Positions 52,451 through 62,360 are shown, numbered from the stretch's first letter. The stretch: DNA of 64,000 nucleotides from Rosenbergiella metrosideri (GCF_022602565.1 NZ_JALBCV010000001.1:286819-350818), one strand, 5' to 3'. Program-made: numbers and translations. Notes: generated by a model from the sequence alone, not told the origin.

Positions 52451-52792
52451 TTAGCTATTCTTTTTCACAAACTCAGATTTCAATTTCATCGGGCCAAAGC
52501 CGTCAATTTTGCAATCGATATTGTGGTCACCCTCAACCAAACGGATGCTTTTGACCTTGGTACCGATTTTTAGCGGTGTTGAGCTACCTTTTACTTTTAA
52601 ATCTTTGATCACGGTAACCGCATCACCGTCACTCAGTAAATTACCGTTCGCATCGCGTACAATAAGCCCTTCATCGTCACTTGCCGAGGCAGTGGTAGAC
52701 CATTCGTGGCCACATTCAGGACAATTTAGCGTACCGTCATTTTCCCAGGTAAAGGTGGATTGGCATTGTGGGCAAGGAGGAAGTGCTTGCAT
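52451..52792 (-). CDS. yjdM: YjdM (PhnA) zinc-ribbon protein
   Basis: 113 residues from the ATG at 52790-52792, six bases after GAGG; an ATG four codons earlier is possible. The N-terminal zinc ribbon has CPQC and CPEC pairs. The PhnA-like domain ([40 protein letters not shown]) is nearly identical to E. coli YjdM. Small cytosolic protein of unknown role, despite the old PhnA name. Its position inside the sucrose cluster is unusual. Confidence 0.93.
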   Translation of the reverse strand: MQALPPCPQCQSTFTWENDGTLNCPECGHEWSTTASASDDEGLIVRDANGNLLSDGDAVTVIKDLKVKGSSTPLKIGTKVKSIRLVEGDHNIDCKIDGFGPMKLKSEFVKKNS

Positions 52793-52891
52793 GAAAAACC
52801 TCATTCTAAAAAATAAAAACCCTATACTTTGTGGGTATAGGGTAACTGTTTTTCATCACAAACACATTAAAATAAACGACGGGACCGTCGC

Positions 52892-53815
52892 TTAGAACTG
52901 TTTAGTGATCTCAGAATAGTAAGGCAGTGCCGTCATGGCGCCTTTAGCGGTAGTGGCTAATGCACCGCAGACTTGGGCAAGCGCAAGCAAGCTCTCAAGT
53001 TGAGAGGTCGATTGTGGGAAGCCACGCGTTGAGAGTCCATACAGCAGTCCTGCGACAAAAGCGTCCCCCGCCCCCGTGGTATCAACACTGACCACAGGTT
53101 TCGCTTCGTGATAGCTCAGGTTGCCTTGATAGAACGCGGTTACCCCCTCTTTACCCCGGGTGATAACAAGCAGCTCAGGCTGATAAGCCTCTACCACCCG
53201 GGCAATACCTTGCTCGAGTTGATGACTGCCGCTGATAAACTGTAATTCATCTTCTGAGAGTTTGATAACGTCCGCGAGCGTAAGGGCTTGCGCTAAGGTG
53301 TCACGTAATGTTTGTTCGTTCGGCCAGAAGTCTTCACGAATATTGGGGTCAAAACAGACTTTCCCCCCGGCGCGGCGAATCCGCGCCATTGCCTCGAGCG
53401 TTGTCGTACGGCTTGGCTCACGACTCAACGCGATAGAGCAACAATGTAACCATTCTTCTGCTTGAAAGCCTGGCAGGTCTTTATTTACTAGAAAGAGGTC
53501 AGCACTCGGCTTGACCATAAACGTAAATGAACGCTCCCCTTCCTCATCCAGCCCTACAACTACCGTCGACGTGCGTTGTTCCGCATCGAGATGCATATAA
53601 TCGGTAGAGACTTGCTCTTTTTTTAGGGTATTTTGTAAAAATTTACCAAAAGGATCTTCGCCCACGCGTCCGATAAACGCGCTGTTTCCGCCTAAACGAG
53701 CGATTCCTACCGCAACGTTAGCAGGCGCGCCACCGGGGCATTGCAATAGACGACCTTCACTTTCTGGTAGTAGATCGATTACCGCATCGCCTAGTACCCA
53801 TACTTTCTTACTCAT
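52892..53815 (-). CDS. cscK: Fructokinase of the sucrose pathway
   Basis: 307 residues from the ATG at 53813-53815 behind GGAG, the length of CscK and ScrK; the frame extends 11 codons further upstream without homology. PfkB family. The substrate motif CPGGAPANVAVGIARLGG (about 30-47) and the catalytic DTTGAGDAFVAGLLYG (about 246-261) are intact. It phosphorylates the fructose released by CscA to fructose-6-phosphate. It is not divergent from an operator of its own that I can see. Confidence 0.93.
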   Translation of the reverse strand: MSKKVWVLGDAVIDLLPESEGRLLQCPGGAPANVAVGIARLGGNSAFIGRVGEDPFGKFLQNTLKKEQVSTDYMHLDAEQRTSTVVVGLDEEGERSFTFMVKPSADLFLVNKDLPGFQAEEWLHCCSIALSREPSRTTTLEAMARIRRAGGKVCFDPNIREDFWPNEQTLRDTLAQALTLADVIKLSEDELQFISGSHQLEQGIARVVEAYQPELLVITRGKEGVTAFYQGNLSYHEAKPVVSVDTTGAGDAFVAGLLYGLSTRGFPQSTSQLESLLALAQVCGALATTAKGAMTALPYYSEITKQF

Positions 53816-53904
53816 AGTGACTCCATCAATCGTTCTAACAGTAATCAAATTAATGTGATAGATTAGCGGCCTTTTTCAATTTAACCAGGATAATCAATTC
53901 ATCG

Positions 53905-55137
53905 ATGGCAAGATTTTGGTCAAAAGAAGCTACTCTATGGGGCTTTGCCCTTTACGGTACAGCGGTAGGTGCAGGCACACTTTTTCTCCCTATCCAACTC
54001 GGTTCCGCAGGGAGCCTGGTCCTCTTCCTCACTGCCCTTATTGCGTGGCCACTGACCTATTGGCCGCATAAAGCCTTAAGTCAGTTTATTCTCGCGGCTC
54101 CAGCGCGTGAACCCGGAGATGGTATCACTAATGCGGTAAAATATTACTATGGAAAGCGTGTGGGTAATGTCATTACCTTCCTCTATTTTATCGCTTTCTT
54201 CGTTATTATCTTAATTTATGCCGTAGCCATTACGAATTCCCTTATCGAGCAAATATCTGCCCATTATCCCTTGTCACATCTTGCCAGGATAGGCTTGAGT
54301 CTATTGGTAGTGGTCCTGTTAAATTTAATTTTCTTAATGGGACGCAAAACAACGATACGGGTGATGGGCTTTTTGGTTTTCCCTATACTGGCCTACTTCT
54401 TCTTTTTGTCCTGCTATATGGTCAAAGATTGGCATCCCGAATTGCTGTCGCTTCATGGCGAATTTACCACAGCCAGCTTACACCAAATATGGTTGTCTCT
54501 ACCGGTAATGGTCTTTGCTTTTAGCCATACGCCTATTATCTCAACCTTTACGGTGGCACAACGTGAAGCCCACGGCGACGAGGCAATCTCTAGCTGTAAA
54601 CATATTATGCGTTGGGCCTATTTGGTGATTAGCCTGAGTGTATTGTTTTTCGTTTTCAGTTGCTATCTCTCTATTCCCAATGCGTATATTCATGAAGCAA
54701 AGGATAAAGGATTAACGATTCTCTCGGCACTGTCGATGAAGCCTGATTCACCAGCTTGGTTAGCGCTATCAGGAATAGTCGTGGCAATAGTCGCGATGTC
54801 GAAATCGTTCCTAGGCACATACTTCGGAGTAATTGAGGGGGCGACCGAACTGACACGTACCACTCTTAAACAAGTCGGCATTAACCGGAGTCATCGATTC
54901 AATCGCGCACTGTCTGTCTTGATTGTATCGCTGATTACTTTTGGGGTGTGCAGTATCAATCCTAATGCGCTATCGATGATTTATGCGATCAGTGGCCCAT
55001 TAATCGCCATGATTCTGTTCATTATGCCAACGCTTTCAACTTGGCTCATTAAAGAACTGAAACCTTATCGCAGCGTAGGGAATTTTATTACGCTGATTGT
55101 GGGGATTCTGTGTGTATCGGTAATGTTTATTCATTAA
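53905..55137 (+). CDS. HAAAP family amino-acid permease
   Basis: 410 residues with about 11 spans. The N-terminal FALYGTAVGAGTLFLPIQLG matches the hydroxy/aromatic amino acid permease family (SdaC, TdcC, YhjV, DlsT). A middle FSHTPIISTF with a polar AQREAHGDEA loop also fits. Probably a proton-coupled transporter of serine or a related amino acid; the exact substrate cannot be told. ATG preceded by AATTCATCG, a weak ribosome binding site. Confidence 0.82.
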   Translation: MARFWSKEATLWGFALYGTAVGAGTLFLPIQLGSAGSLVLFLTALIAWPLTYWPHKALSQFILAAPAREPGDGITNAVKYYYGKRVGNVITFLYFIAFFVIILIYAVAITNSLIEQISAHYPLSHLARIGLSLLVVVLLNLIFLMGRKTTIRVMGFLVFPILAYFFFLSCYMVKDWHPELLSLHGEFTTASLHQIWLSLPVMVFAFSHTPIISTFTVAQREAHGDEAISSCKHIMRWAYLVISLSVLFFVFSCYLSIPNAYIHEAKDKGLTILSALSMKPDSPAWLALSGIVVAIVAMSKSFLGTYFGVIEGATELTRTTLKQVGINRSHRFNRALSVLIVSLITFGVCSINPNALSMIYAISGPLIAMILFIMPTLSTWLIKELKPYRSVGNFITLIVGILCVSVMFIH

Positions 55138-55143
55138 TCGATA

Positions 55144-55164
55144 AGGGCGGCAGTTTGCCGCCCT
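55144..55164. terminator. Terminator between the permease and the aldehyde dehydrogenase
   Basis: AGGGCGGCA/TGCCGCCCT stem with a 3-base loop, between convergent stops. Confidence 0.85.
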
Positions 55165-55170
55165 ATTACC

Positions 55171-56691
55171 TTAAAATAGCCCCAAAGGTTCGATGCCATA
55201 GCTAACCAGTAAATTTTTAGTCTGCTGATAGTGGTCTAGCATCATTTTATGTGTCTCACGGCCTATGCCTGACTGCTTATAACCGCCAAACGCTGCATGG
55301 GCCGGATAGAGGTGATAGCAGTTCGTCCAAACACGACCCGCTTGTACCGCGCGTCCTACGCGATAAGCCCGATTCGTATCACGCGTCCAAACCCCAGCCC
55401 CTAAGCCATAAATGGTATCATTGGCGATAGCAATGGCTTCTGCTTCATCTTTAAACGTGGTGATACCAATCACCGGTCCGAAGATCTCCTCTTGGAATAC
55501 CTGCATGCTATTATCACCCTTGAGTAACGTCGGCTGAATATAGAAGCCTGATCCTAACTCTCCTGATAAGGATTCTGCCTGTCCACCCGCGAGCACTTCA
55601 GCCCCCTCCTGCTGTGCAATATCCAGCCAAGAGAGGATCTTATCGAATTGTTGTTGAGACGCTTGCGCGCCTACCATCGTCTCCGTATCGAGTGGATGAC
55701 CCCGCTTAATGGTTTTCATGCGCTGCATCACCACCGCCATAAAACGGTCGAAGATCGAGGCTTGAACCAACGCACGTGAAGGACAGGTACAAATTTCACC
55801 CTGATTCAAAAAGCCCAGCACTAAACCTTCTGCCGCTTTCTCGATAAAGCTTTCCTCAGCGTCTATAATATCTTCAAAGAAAATATTGGGTGATTTACCG
55901 CCAAGCTCGACGGTAGAGGGGATAATATTTTGGGCAGCCAGTTCCAATATATGGCGACCCGTGGCCGTCGAGCCGGTGAAGGCAATTTTCGCGATACCCT
56001 TATGGCCAGCTAACGCCTCACCTGCTTCACGACCGAAGCCATGCACGATATTCAACACCCCTTTAGGGAGGAGATCTCCCACTAGTTCAGCAAACAAGGT
56101 AATCGATAACGGCGTTTGCTCTGCGGGTTTAAGTACCACACAATTGCCAGCGGCAAGCGCTGGGGCTAATTTCCATGCCGCCATTAACAGTGGGAAGTTC
56201 CATGGAATAATCTGCCCCACCACGCCCAGAGGTTCATGGAAATGATAACTGACTGTCGTCTCATCGATTTCCGCACAACTCCCCTCTTGCGCTCTAATGC
56301 AGCCAGCAAAGTAACGAAAGTGGTCGACGGCGAGCGGTACATCAGCCGCCAAGGTTTCACGTACCGGTTTGCCGTTATCCCACGTCTCATTCACGGCAAA
56401 ACGTTCACTGGCCTCTGCTAGCCTGTCGGCTATTTTTAATAAAATTTCCGCACGCTGCTGAACAGACACCTTACTCCAGCCTATAAATGCTTTCGCGGCT
56501 GCCTCAACGGCCAAATCGATGTCTTCCACCTGTGAACGAGGGAACTCACCAATAACTGAGCCATCGACGGGAGAGGTATTAGTGAAATAACCGCCTGATT
56601 TAGGTGGGGTGAACTGACCATCGATATAGTTGGCGTAGCGGTCTTTTAGCACAATTAACGATGCTTTCTCTTTCGGTGTCGCGTAGCGCAT
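55171..56691 (-). CDS. aldB: NAD(P)-dependent aldehyde dehydrogenase, AldB type
   Basis: 506 residues from the ATG behind GAGG; a GTG five codons earlier could also start. The NAD-binding FTGSTATG, the general base Glu in [11 protein letters not shown], and the catalytic Cys in [11 protein letters not shown] (about residue 300) are intact. It aligns with E. coli AldB along its length, including the C-terminal [12 protein letters not shown]. Oxidises acetaldehyde and related aldehydes in stationary phase. An ExaC-type role in alcohol oxidation is the alternative. Confidence 0.88.
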   Translation of the reverse strand: MRYATPKEKASLIVLKDRYANYIDGQFTPPKSGGYFTNTSPVDGSVIGEFPRSQVEDIDLAVEAAAKAFIGWSKVSVQQRAEILLKIADRLAEASERFAVNETWDNGKPVRETLAADVPLAVDHFRYFAGCIRAQEGSCAEIDETTVSYHFHEPLGVVGQIIPWNFPLLMAAWKLAPALAAGNCVVLKPAEQTPLSITLFAELVGDLLPKGVLNIVHGFGREAGEALAGHKGIAKIAFTGSTATGRHILELAAQNIIPSTVELGGKSPNIFFEDIIDAEESFIEKAAEGLVLGFLNQGEICTCPSRALVQASIFDRFMAVVMQRMKTIKRGHPLDTETMVGAQASQQQFDKILSWLDIAQQEGAEVLAGGQAESLSGELGSGFYIQPTLLKGDNSMQVFQEEIFGPVIGITTFKDEAEAIAIANDTIYGLGAGVWTRDTNRAYRVGRAVQAGRVWTNCYHLYPAHAAFGGYKQSGIGRETHKMMLDHYQQTKNLLVSYGIEPLGLF

Positions 56692-56904
56692 ATAACCCTC
56701 ACTCACATGTTAAATAAGTGTTAAATTAGCTGACGTAATCGGTTTTGTCACAACCTAGAAAGATTTTTTGTGAGTGAGGTAAAAAATTTTTGACGGATTT
56801 GCTTACAGACTAATCTCATAAAGCATAAAAAAAGCGTTCTATTCTGGCACTTTCACTCTACACTGAAGACTAAGTAGTTCATTGAGTACCAAAAGGAGGT
56901 TGAT

Positions 56905-57480
56905 ATGCTGGCTTCAGCAATAAATATGTTCCGTTCAAAAGCAGGATTTGTCCAACAATTCATTCGTAATCCTCGCGCGATTGGCAGCATAACCCCCTCA
57001 TCTCTTATACTTTGCGAAACAATGGCACAGTGTGCTGACTGGCAAAATGTTACTCGCGCGGCAGAATTAGGCGCAGGAGATGGCGTACTGACCCGCGTTT
57101 TACTGCAACATCTTGCTGACGATGCCTCATTGGACGTGTTCGAAATTAGCCCCCACCTGGTTAAAAAATTGCAACAGATTCAAGATCACCGCATGTCCAT
57201 TCATTCACACTCGGCTGAACATTTGACCGGCCACTACGATGTAATCTTCTCCGGACTCCCGCTGTTATCATTACCCGCTAAAATCCGTCATGCTATTTTA
57301 GAAAAGGTCCATGAAACACTCGCGCCGGGCGGTGTATTTATTCAATTCCAATACACCTCCCTTACGCAACCAGAGTTATCTCGCTATTTTATTTGGGAAA
57401 GACAACGTGTTTTAAAGAATGTCCCGCCCGCTTGGGTGTACCGGTGCCAGCATAATTGGTCTGATAAAACCTTAGGCTAG
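56905..57480 (+). CDS. PmtA-like SAM-dependent methyltransferase
   Basis: 191 residues behind AAAAGGAGGT. QQFIRNPRAIGSITPSS leads into the SAM loop ELGAGDGVLTRVLL (about 52-65), an acidic strand end FEISPHLVKKL, and FSGLPLLSLP. This is the pattern of phospholipid N-methyltransferases and 16S-dimethylase-like folds. It could methylate phosphatidylethanolamine, but small relatives of this kind have untested substrates. Single gene with no obvious partner. Confidence 0.72.
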   Translation: MLASAINMFRSKAGFVQQFIRNPRAIGSITPSSLILCETMAQCADWQNVTRAAELGAGDGVLTRVLLQHLADDASLDVFEISPHLVKKLQQIQDHRMSIHSHSAEHLTGHYDVIFSGLPLLSLPAKIRHAILEKVHETLAPGGVFIQFQYTSLTQPELSRYFIWERQRVLKNVPPAWVYRCQHNWSDKTLG

Positions 57481-57492
57481 ATCCATTACGAC

Positions 57493-58659
57493 TCAGCGAC
57501 GATACTCTGCACGCGCATATGCAACGTTAAGCCACCAATCAATACCTTGACCAATGACTCCATCATCAAAATCGTACTCAGGATGATGGCACATTGGTTT
57601 ATCACCTATCCCCAAGAAGCCATATACCCCTGGTGCATAATCAAGATAAAAGGCAAAATCTTCAGAAGGTCCTACAGGGCTATTCGCAAGATAGCAGCAC
57701 TCAACACCGCGCCATGACTGCAGTGCAGTAACCAATTCCCCTGCTAATTCGGTATTGTTTATCACCGCAGGACATCCAGCAAGATAAGTGATATCACCTT
57801 CACCGCCGAAACCTTGTGCAACGCTGTCGAGTAATTGCTGCATACGCTGCTTCACTTCAACACGGACTTGCGGATCATAGGTGCGAACCGTGCCTGTCAA
57901 GGTCACTTGATCAGGAATGATATTATGAGAACTGCCGCCCTGAATGGAACCGAAGCTGATTGTCACCGTGTGGAGAGGGCTTATAGAGCGGCTGACGATC
58001 GTTTGGTAATCCGCGATTAACCGTGCCGCCATTACAATAGGATCGACACACCGCTCGGGAACCGCACCATGTCCGCCTTTGCCCTGTAACCTCAGGCTGA
58101 AAATATCACTAGCGGTAAGGGTTGCCGATTGATTAACTTCGATAATGCCACGAGGGCGACCCGGCATATTATGTAGCCCATAGATCTCATCAAAAGGAAA
58201 ACGCTTATGCAGCCCATCGTTGAGCATTGCCGGGGCACCCAGTAAGTTCTCTTCTGCGCACTGGAAAATAAAGACTAGCGTTCCAGCAAAATCACGGTGT
58301 TGGCCCAATAATTTTGCTGCGCCCAGCAACATCACGGTATGACCATCATGGCCACACCCATGGAACCGACCAGTGATAGTTGAGCAATACGCCACCTGCG
58401 AGGCATCGTGCCCTTCTTGCATGGGGAGCGCATCCATGTCCGCACGCAAGGCAATCATTTTACCTGGTCGATCACCTTTGATCAGGGCAACAATGCCGGT
58501 TTTACCGATACCCGTGTGGATCTCATCCATATTACACTGTTGGAGGTAGGCCTCGACGGCCGCGGCCGTAGCCACTTCTTCAAATGCCACCTCAGGATGC
58601 TGGTGCAAGGCACGGCGCAGGGCGACTAACTCGTTAATCAATCCCGTGTCATAGTGCAT
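57493..58659 (-). CDS. M20D amidohydrolase (hippurate hydrolase-like)
   Basis: 388 residues from the ATG at 58657-58659 behind GGAG, one base after the ycdY stop. M20 metallopeptidase motifs are ALRADMDALPM, GCGHDGHTVML, the catalytic/metal Glu in QCAEENLLGA, LHNMPG, and the terminal His in PMCHHPEYDFDD. It removes acyl or amino-acid groups from small substrates such as hippurate, IAA-amino acids or N-acetyl amino acids; I cannot tell which. Translationally coupled to ycdY. Confidence 0.82.
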   Translation of the reverse strand: MHYDTGLINELVALRRALHQHPEVAFEEVATAAAVEAYLQQCNMDEIHTGIGKTGIVALIKGDRPGKMIALRADMDALPMQEGHDASQVAYCSTITGRFHGCGHDGHTVMLLGAAKLLGQHRDFAGTLVFIFQCAEENLLGAPAMLNDGLHKRFPFDEIYGLHNMPGRPRGIIEVNQSATLTASDIFSLRLQGKGGHGAVPERCVDPIVMAARLIADYQTIVSRSISPLHTVTISFGSIQGGSSHNIIPDQVTLTGTVRTYDPQVRVEVKQRMQQLLDSVAQGFGGEGDITYLAGCPAVINNTELAGELVTALQSWRGVECCYLANSPVGPSEDFAFYLDYAPGVYGFLGIGDKPMCHHPEYDFDDGVIGQGIDWWLNVAYARAEYRR

Positions 58660-58660
58660 A

Positions 58661-59233
58661 TTACTGCTCCTCTTCGTCTTCAAGACCCTCAGTCTCTATC
58701 AGCTCTTCGGCCATTGCTTGCACCGCGCCACGGGTTATCATCGCGAGTGCTCGATAAAATCCAGTCTGTGCATGGGCTTCGACTTTGCCTAAGAATGCGC
58801 CACACCAAGGTAGAAGCAGTGTTTCAAACAGAATGATAATGGCTTGGTTTTCGTCATCCTCAGCGTGGTCCTCCAGCCAAGATGCAGCAAGGAGAAGTAA
58901 ACCAAAATGGTCTGCAGGCGTATCGGAAAGTGTCATGCCGCGAGTGGTTAAGAAGTTTTTTACCTCGGCTTCGGCAGGACCTTGTGGCCATTGGTGACCA
59001 AAAGGTGGTACTGCTGGCGATTCGCTGCCAAATAGTGCATCGTAATCGGAACTTAAGGTATCACGCTGGTAGGAACGTTGTAGCTGAGCCAAAAGGTCAT
59101 CTTGCTCGAGAGGCCAGTGTTGATTGAGCTTACCTTGTGCGAGAAGGTCCCAGAGTGGCTCAACCGCAGGATCGTTCGGGTGGCGGTAGAAAAGTGTCCC
59201 TAAAATTCGACAAAGTAACGAGAATTCATTCAT
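58661..59233 (-). CDS. ycdY: YcdY, TorD-family chaperone
   Basis: 190 residues, all-helical, starting NEFSLLCRILGTLFY as in E. coli YcdY. It has the TorD signature DTPADHFGLLLLAASWLED, which contains the DHF motif, and an acidic tail (ELIETEGLEDEEEQ). YcdY of E. coli activates the zinc phosphatase YcdX and is linked to swarming. No ycdX is in view; the downstream coupled gene is instead a metal-dependent amidohydrolase. Confidence 0.88.
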   Translation of the reverse strand: MNEFSLLCRILGTLFYRHPNDPAVEPLWDLLAQGKLNQHWPLEQDDLLAQLQRSYQRDTLSSDYDALFGSESPAVPPFGHQWPQGPAEAEVKNFLTTRGMTLSDTPADHFGLLLLAASWLEDHAEDDENQAIIILFETLLLPWCGAFLGKVEAHAQTGFYRALAMITRGAVQAMAEELIETEGLEDEEEQ

Positions 59234-59315
59234 CAGATTGGCCTATAGTTAGCAATTGCGTTAAGTAATTGTACCATGAAGGCGATGCCGTACAGTGATT
59301 CCTGATCACTAGACA

Positions 59316-59346
59316 TAAAAAAAGGCCATCATCAGATGACCTTTTT
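59316..59346 (-). terminator. yeaQ terminator
   Basis: On the minus strand AAAAAGGTCAT/ATGGCCTTTTTTT after yeaQ, a stem with one mismatch and a long T run. Confidence 0.8.
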
Positions 59347-59359
59347 CATTCGTCAGAAT

Positions 59360-59608
59360 TTAGCTTCTGATTTTGCGGTATATCCACAGCACGACGATTG
59401 CGCCGATGACTGCGACCACAAAGCTTCCGAAGTTGAAGCCGTCAACGCGGCCGTGACCGAAAAATGTACTGATCCAGCCACCTACGACCGCACCCACAAT
59501 TCCCAGAATAACGGTCACAATAAAACCGCCACCGTCTTTACCTGGCATAATCCATTTCGCAAGGATCCCTGCGATCAGACCAAAGATAATCCACGAAAGA
59601 ATACCCAT
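59360..59608 (-). CDS. yeaQ: YeaQ/GlsB family membrane protein
   Basis: 82 residues with three short membrane segments. It starts MGILSWIIFGLIAGILAKWI and carries PGKDGGG and GGWISTFFG, nearly identical to E. coli YeaQ. It belongs to the transglycosylase-associated/GlsB family, general-stress proteins of unknown mechanism. Single gene with its own terminator. Confidence 0.94.
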   Translation of the reverse strand: MGILSWIIFGLIAGILAKWIMPGKDGGGFIVTVILGIVGAVVGGWISTFFGHGRVDGFNFGSFVVAVIGAIVVLWIYRKIRS

Positions 59609-59750
59609 TTACTGCTCCTTATCTGACAAACATCAATTTAGTCATTCACAAAGTGATTAGTGAATATTATTAAACACTGTCAAAATTATTATAGGCAACA
59701 ATTTTAACAGTGGCGAATAAAAATTAATAAAAACTTTACTATTTATGATG

Positions 59751-60404
59751 TTAACTGTCTTGATAAGCCTCGGTTACTTTACGCAGATACCGTGGTGCTT
59801 GGGCTGCAGGGTGTTCGCGTTGCACATAACTAATAAATTGCTCTGGTGTCATGCGATTAATTTTCGCAATCGCTCGCTCACGACTTGAAGAGAAAATACG
59901 CATCAATGCTCCTGCGCCATTGGCATAGGAAACAATGGTGGCATAGCGTAGCGTCACCGGGTTTTTTATTCCCGATAACTCATTTTCCTGAAGCAACTTT
60001 AAATAGGCCGTGCCAATTTGAATATTTTTTGCTGGATCTTTTAGCTCGTGTCCCGTCGGTTGCCCACGACGTCCCGTCGCTTGGTAGACCGCACGCCCCG
60101 CCGTCGAGGCTTTTATCTGCATCAAACCGATAGCGTTAGAGTGACTCACCACTTTCGGATTTCCACCGGATTCGACACTAATAATGGCGCTGACAAGTTT
60201 CGGGTCAACGCCATAATGACTGGCGGCATCTTGGGTATAATGGGACCAATGATCGTTGGTGATCACCTTACCCGGTTTAGGAATTTCTTGGGGATCGAGT
60301 AAAAATTTAGTGCTTTGGCCAGAAGGGATTTCTGATATTTGTGTCGGATGCTGTGAACAGGCTGACAGCGTAAGGACCGTCAACAGCAAAAGTTTGCTTT
60401 TCAC
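59751..60404 (-). CDS. emtA: Membrane-bound endolytic transglycosylase EmtA
   Basis: 217 residues. The lipoprotein signal ends TLSA-C (Cys16). The lysozyme-like SLT domain has the catalytic Glu in IISVESGGNPKVVS (about residue 81), then AIGLMQIKAST and VSYANGAGALMR. It cuts glycan strands internally. Divergent from ldcA, as in E. coli. Confidence 0.94.
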   Translation of the reverse strand: MKSKLLLLTVLTLSACSQHPTQISEIPSGQSTKFLLDPQEIPKPGKVITNDHWSHYTQDAASHYGVDPKLVSAIISVESGGNPKVVSHSNAIGLMQIKASTAGRAVYQATGRRGQPTGHELKDPAKNIQIGTAYLKLLQENELSGIKNPVTLRYATIVSYANGAGALMRIFSSSRERAIAKINRMTPEQFISYVQREHPAAQAPRYLRKVTEAYQDS

Positions 60405-60655
60405 GTCATGGAGTTCCTAGAGAATGAATTGCGAGCTATATTACTCAGCAGCAAAAATTTAAAAATGGCAGTTTGTCTTAAATCACGACGCCCTTTGCCT
60501 CATTAATCAGAAAATTTTCATGATTTGAACGGTTTTTAGCATAAAAAGCGGAAAGATCCTAATATTGATTCCCCATCATCAATTTTTTTATAGAGTTCTT
60601 GCCATCAAGCGTTGGCTGACTCATCATAAATTTTTGCCCAATACTGAGTACATTT

Positions 60656-61579
60656 ATGTCGACTTCTCGCACTATACGTTTGATAGCGCCTTCGGGGTAT
60701 TGTCAGAATCAACCGGCTGCTGAGCTTGCCCTTGAACGACTCAGCCGCACTCATCGAGTCGAGAATACATCCGTCATTGGTCGTCGTTCACAGCGCTTTG
60801 CGGGAACAGATGCTGAGCGGCTGAACGATATCAATGAATTGGCTTCACTGATCGACCTCCCGGACATCGTTCTGGCTGTACGGGGGGGATATGGCGCAAG
60901 TCGGCTACTGGCAGATATCGACTATCGCGGTTTACGTGAACGGTTTAGCCATCAACCGCCGCTACTCTGCGGTCACAGTGATTTTACCGCCTTGCAGCTT
61001 GCACTTCTGGCTAAGTCTGAACTCGTCAGCTTCAGTGGACCGATGCTTGCCGGGAATTTCGGTGCGCAGACGCTATCGCATTTCATTGATACACATTTCT
61101 GGGGGTTACTCTCCCAGCCAGAATATCGCCTCGATTGGCAGGATAGTCGTGAATGCTCTGGACGCTGGCAAGGGCAACTCTGGGGCGGAAATTTAGCGAT
61201 GATCTGTTCTCTTATTGGTTCGCCTTGGTTACCGAAAATCAATCAAGGGATCCTGGTTATCGAGGATATCAACGAAAGCCCCTTTCGTGTCGAACGAATG
61301 TTACTGCAACTGCATCATGCGGGTATTTTGGCGCAACAACAGGCAGTTATCACCGGTAGCTTTACCCATGGAGAACCTAACGATTACGATAATGGTTACC
61401 AGCTGGACACAGTTTGGCAGTATCTTGAACAAAAAACCGGTATTCCTTTTATTAATCACCTCGACTTTGGTCATAATGCCGATACTGTGACCTTGCCGAT
61501 CGGGGCACAAGCCACGTTAATTGCGCAACAAAAGCAACGACAATTGCGGTTGAGCAGCTATCCTTATTTACGACCATAA
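60656..61579 (+). CDS. ldcA: Murein tetrapeptide L,D-carboxypeptidase
   Basis: 307 residues. The Ser-Glu-His triad of peptidase family S66 is visible as CGHSDFTAL (Ser near 108), VIEDINESPFR (Glu near 202) and LDFGHNADT (His near 273). It removes D-Ala from recycled murein tetrapeptides in the cytoplasm, so it works with EmtA in cell-wall turnover. Confidence 0.95.
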   Translation: MSTSRTIRLIAPSGYCQNQPAAELALERLSRTHRVENTSVIGRRSQRFAGTDAERLNDINELASLIDLPDIVLAVRGGYGASRLLADIDYRGLRERFSHQPPLLCGHSDFTALQLALLAKSELVSFSGPMLAGNFGAQTLSHFIDTHFWGLLSQPEYRLDWQDSRECSGRWQGQLWGGNLAMICSLIGSPWLPKINQGILVIEDINESPFRVERMLLQLHHAGILAQQQAVITGSFTHGEPNDYDNGYQLDTVWQYLEQKTGIPFINHLDFGHNADTVTLPIGAQATLIAQQKQRQLRLSSYPYLRP

Positions 61580-61614
61580 TTAATCGAACTCGTTATGACG
61601 CGACAAAGGGAGTT

Positions 61615-61968
61615 ATGATGCGAGGAATGATTTATGCAGTTCCCCTATTCCTTTTACTGTCTGCTTGCAGTCATAAACCTTATGGGCGACTCTGTCCGGG
61701 TGAAGTCTCGACACTAAGTGGGCAAGTGACAGGTCGCTCTCAAGCTTGGATTTTCGACGAAATTCAGCGTTTTACCGTCACCGATAATGGGACGACTGTG
61801 CAGAGTGGTTACCTTCATAGTGTCAATCGTTCTCTTTATGTTCCTAGCGCCACCACCTCTGAAGGTTTTTTGGCTCAACGTCTTTCGACCGATCGCTTTA
61901 GAATTATTGATGCGGAGCAAGATGCAATGGTCACTTGGACCTGCCCTGTTTCTGTACCAGCGTCTTGA
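61615..61968 (+). CDS. Small lipoprotein, unknown
   Basis: 117 residues with a signal peptide ending LLLSA-C (Cys18 when started at the first ATG). A mature beta-rich domain of about 95 residues has no cysteines apart from one near each end (RLCPGE, TWTCPV), which could form a disulfide. GGGAGTT precedes the ATG pair. It follows ldcA by 35 bases, so it is probably cotranscribed with it and linked to the envelope. I do not recognise a family. Confidence 0.7.
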   Translation: MMRGMIYAVPLFLLLSACSHKPYGRLCPGEVSTLSGQVTGRSQAWIFDEIQRFTVTDNGTTVQSGYLHSVNRSLYVPSATTSEGFLAQRLSTDRFRIIDAEQDAMVTWTCPVSVPAS

Positions 61969-62069
61969 AGTGCTATTCGGTTAAGAAAACTCTGTAAGCG
62001 CTACATAATTTTTTTTCTTTGCTATAGTTTAGTTATTAACATTACATCAGCCTACCAAGGAGCATTTCA

Positions 62070-62318
62070 ATGGTTAGTAAAATCCAAGATAAAGTTGAAG
62101 AGTATGCAGGTGCAGCGGAAGAAGCCTACGGTGATGTCACTGATCAAGGTGATCACTGTGCGCGTGGCGCAGCACGCAAATATGCTTCACAAGCGAGCTA
62201 CGCAGTGAAAGACGCGGCTGACACCATCAAGCAACAAGTCTCTGACAAGCCTTATGCAGGCTTAGCCGTCGCCGCAGCAGTCGGGGTTGCCTTTGGCTAT
62301 CTGTTAGGCAGAAAATAA
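62070..62318 (+). CDS. CsbD/DUF883-like membrane-anchored stress protein
   Basis: 82 residues behind AAGGAG. The N-terminal part (KIQDKVEEYAGAAEEAYGDV) resembles CsbD. A helical middle follows, then a C-terminal Ala/Gly-rich span (GLAVAAAVGVAFGYLLGRK) of the ElaB/YqjD/YgaM type. In E. coli such proteins anchor stationary-phase ribosomes at the inner membrane. Single gene with a strong terminator; a small-RNA candidate follows. Confidence 0.78.
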   Translation: MVSKIQDKVEEYAGAAEEAYGDVTDQGDHCARGAARKYASQASYAVKDAADTIKQQVSDKPYAGLAVAAAVGVAFGYLLGRK

Positions 62319-62336
62319 TCTGCACTAACCGTTCAG

Positions 62337-62360
62337 AAAGCACCTTCGGGTGCTTTTTTT
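62337..62360 (+). terminator. Terminator after the DUF883-like gene
   Basis: AAAGCACC-TTCG-GGTGCTTT stem on a TTCG tetraloop, with a T run. Confidence 0.92.
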
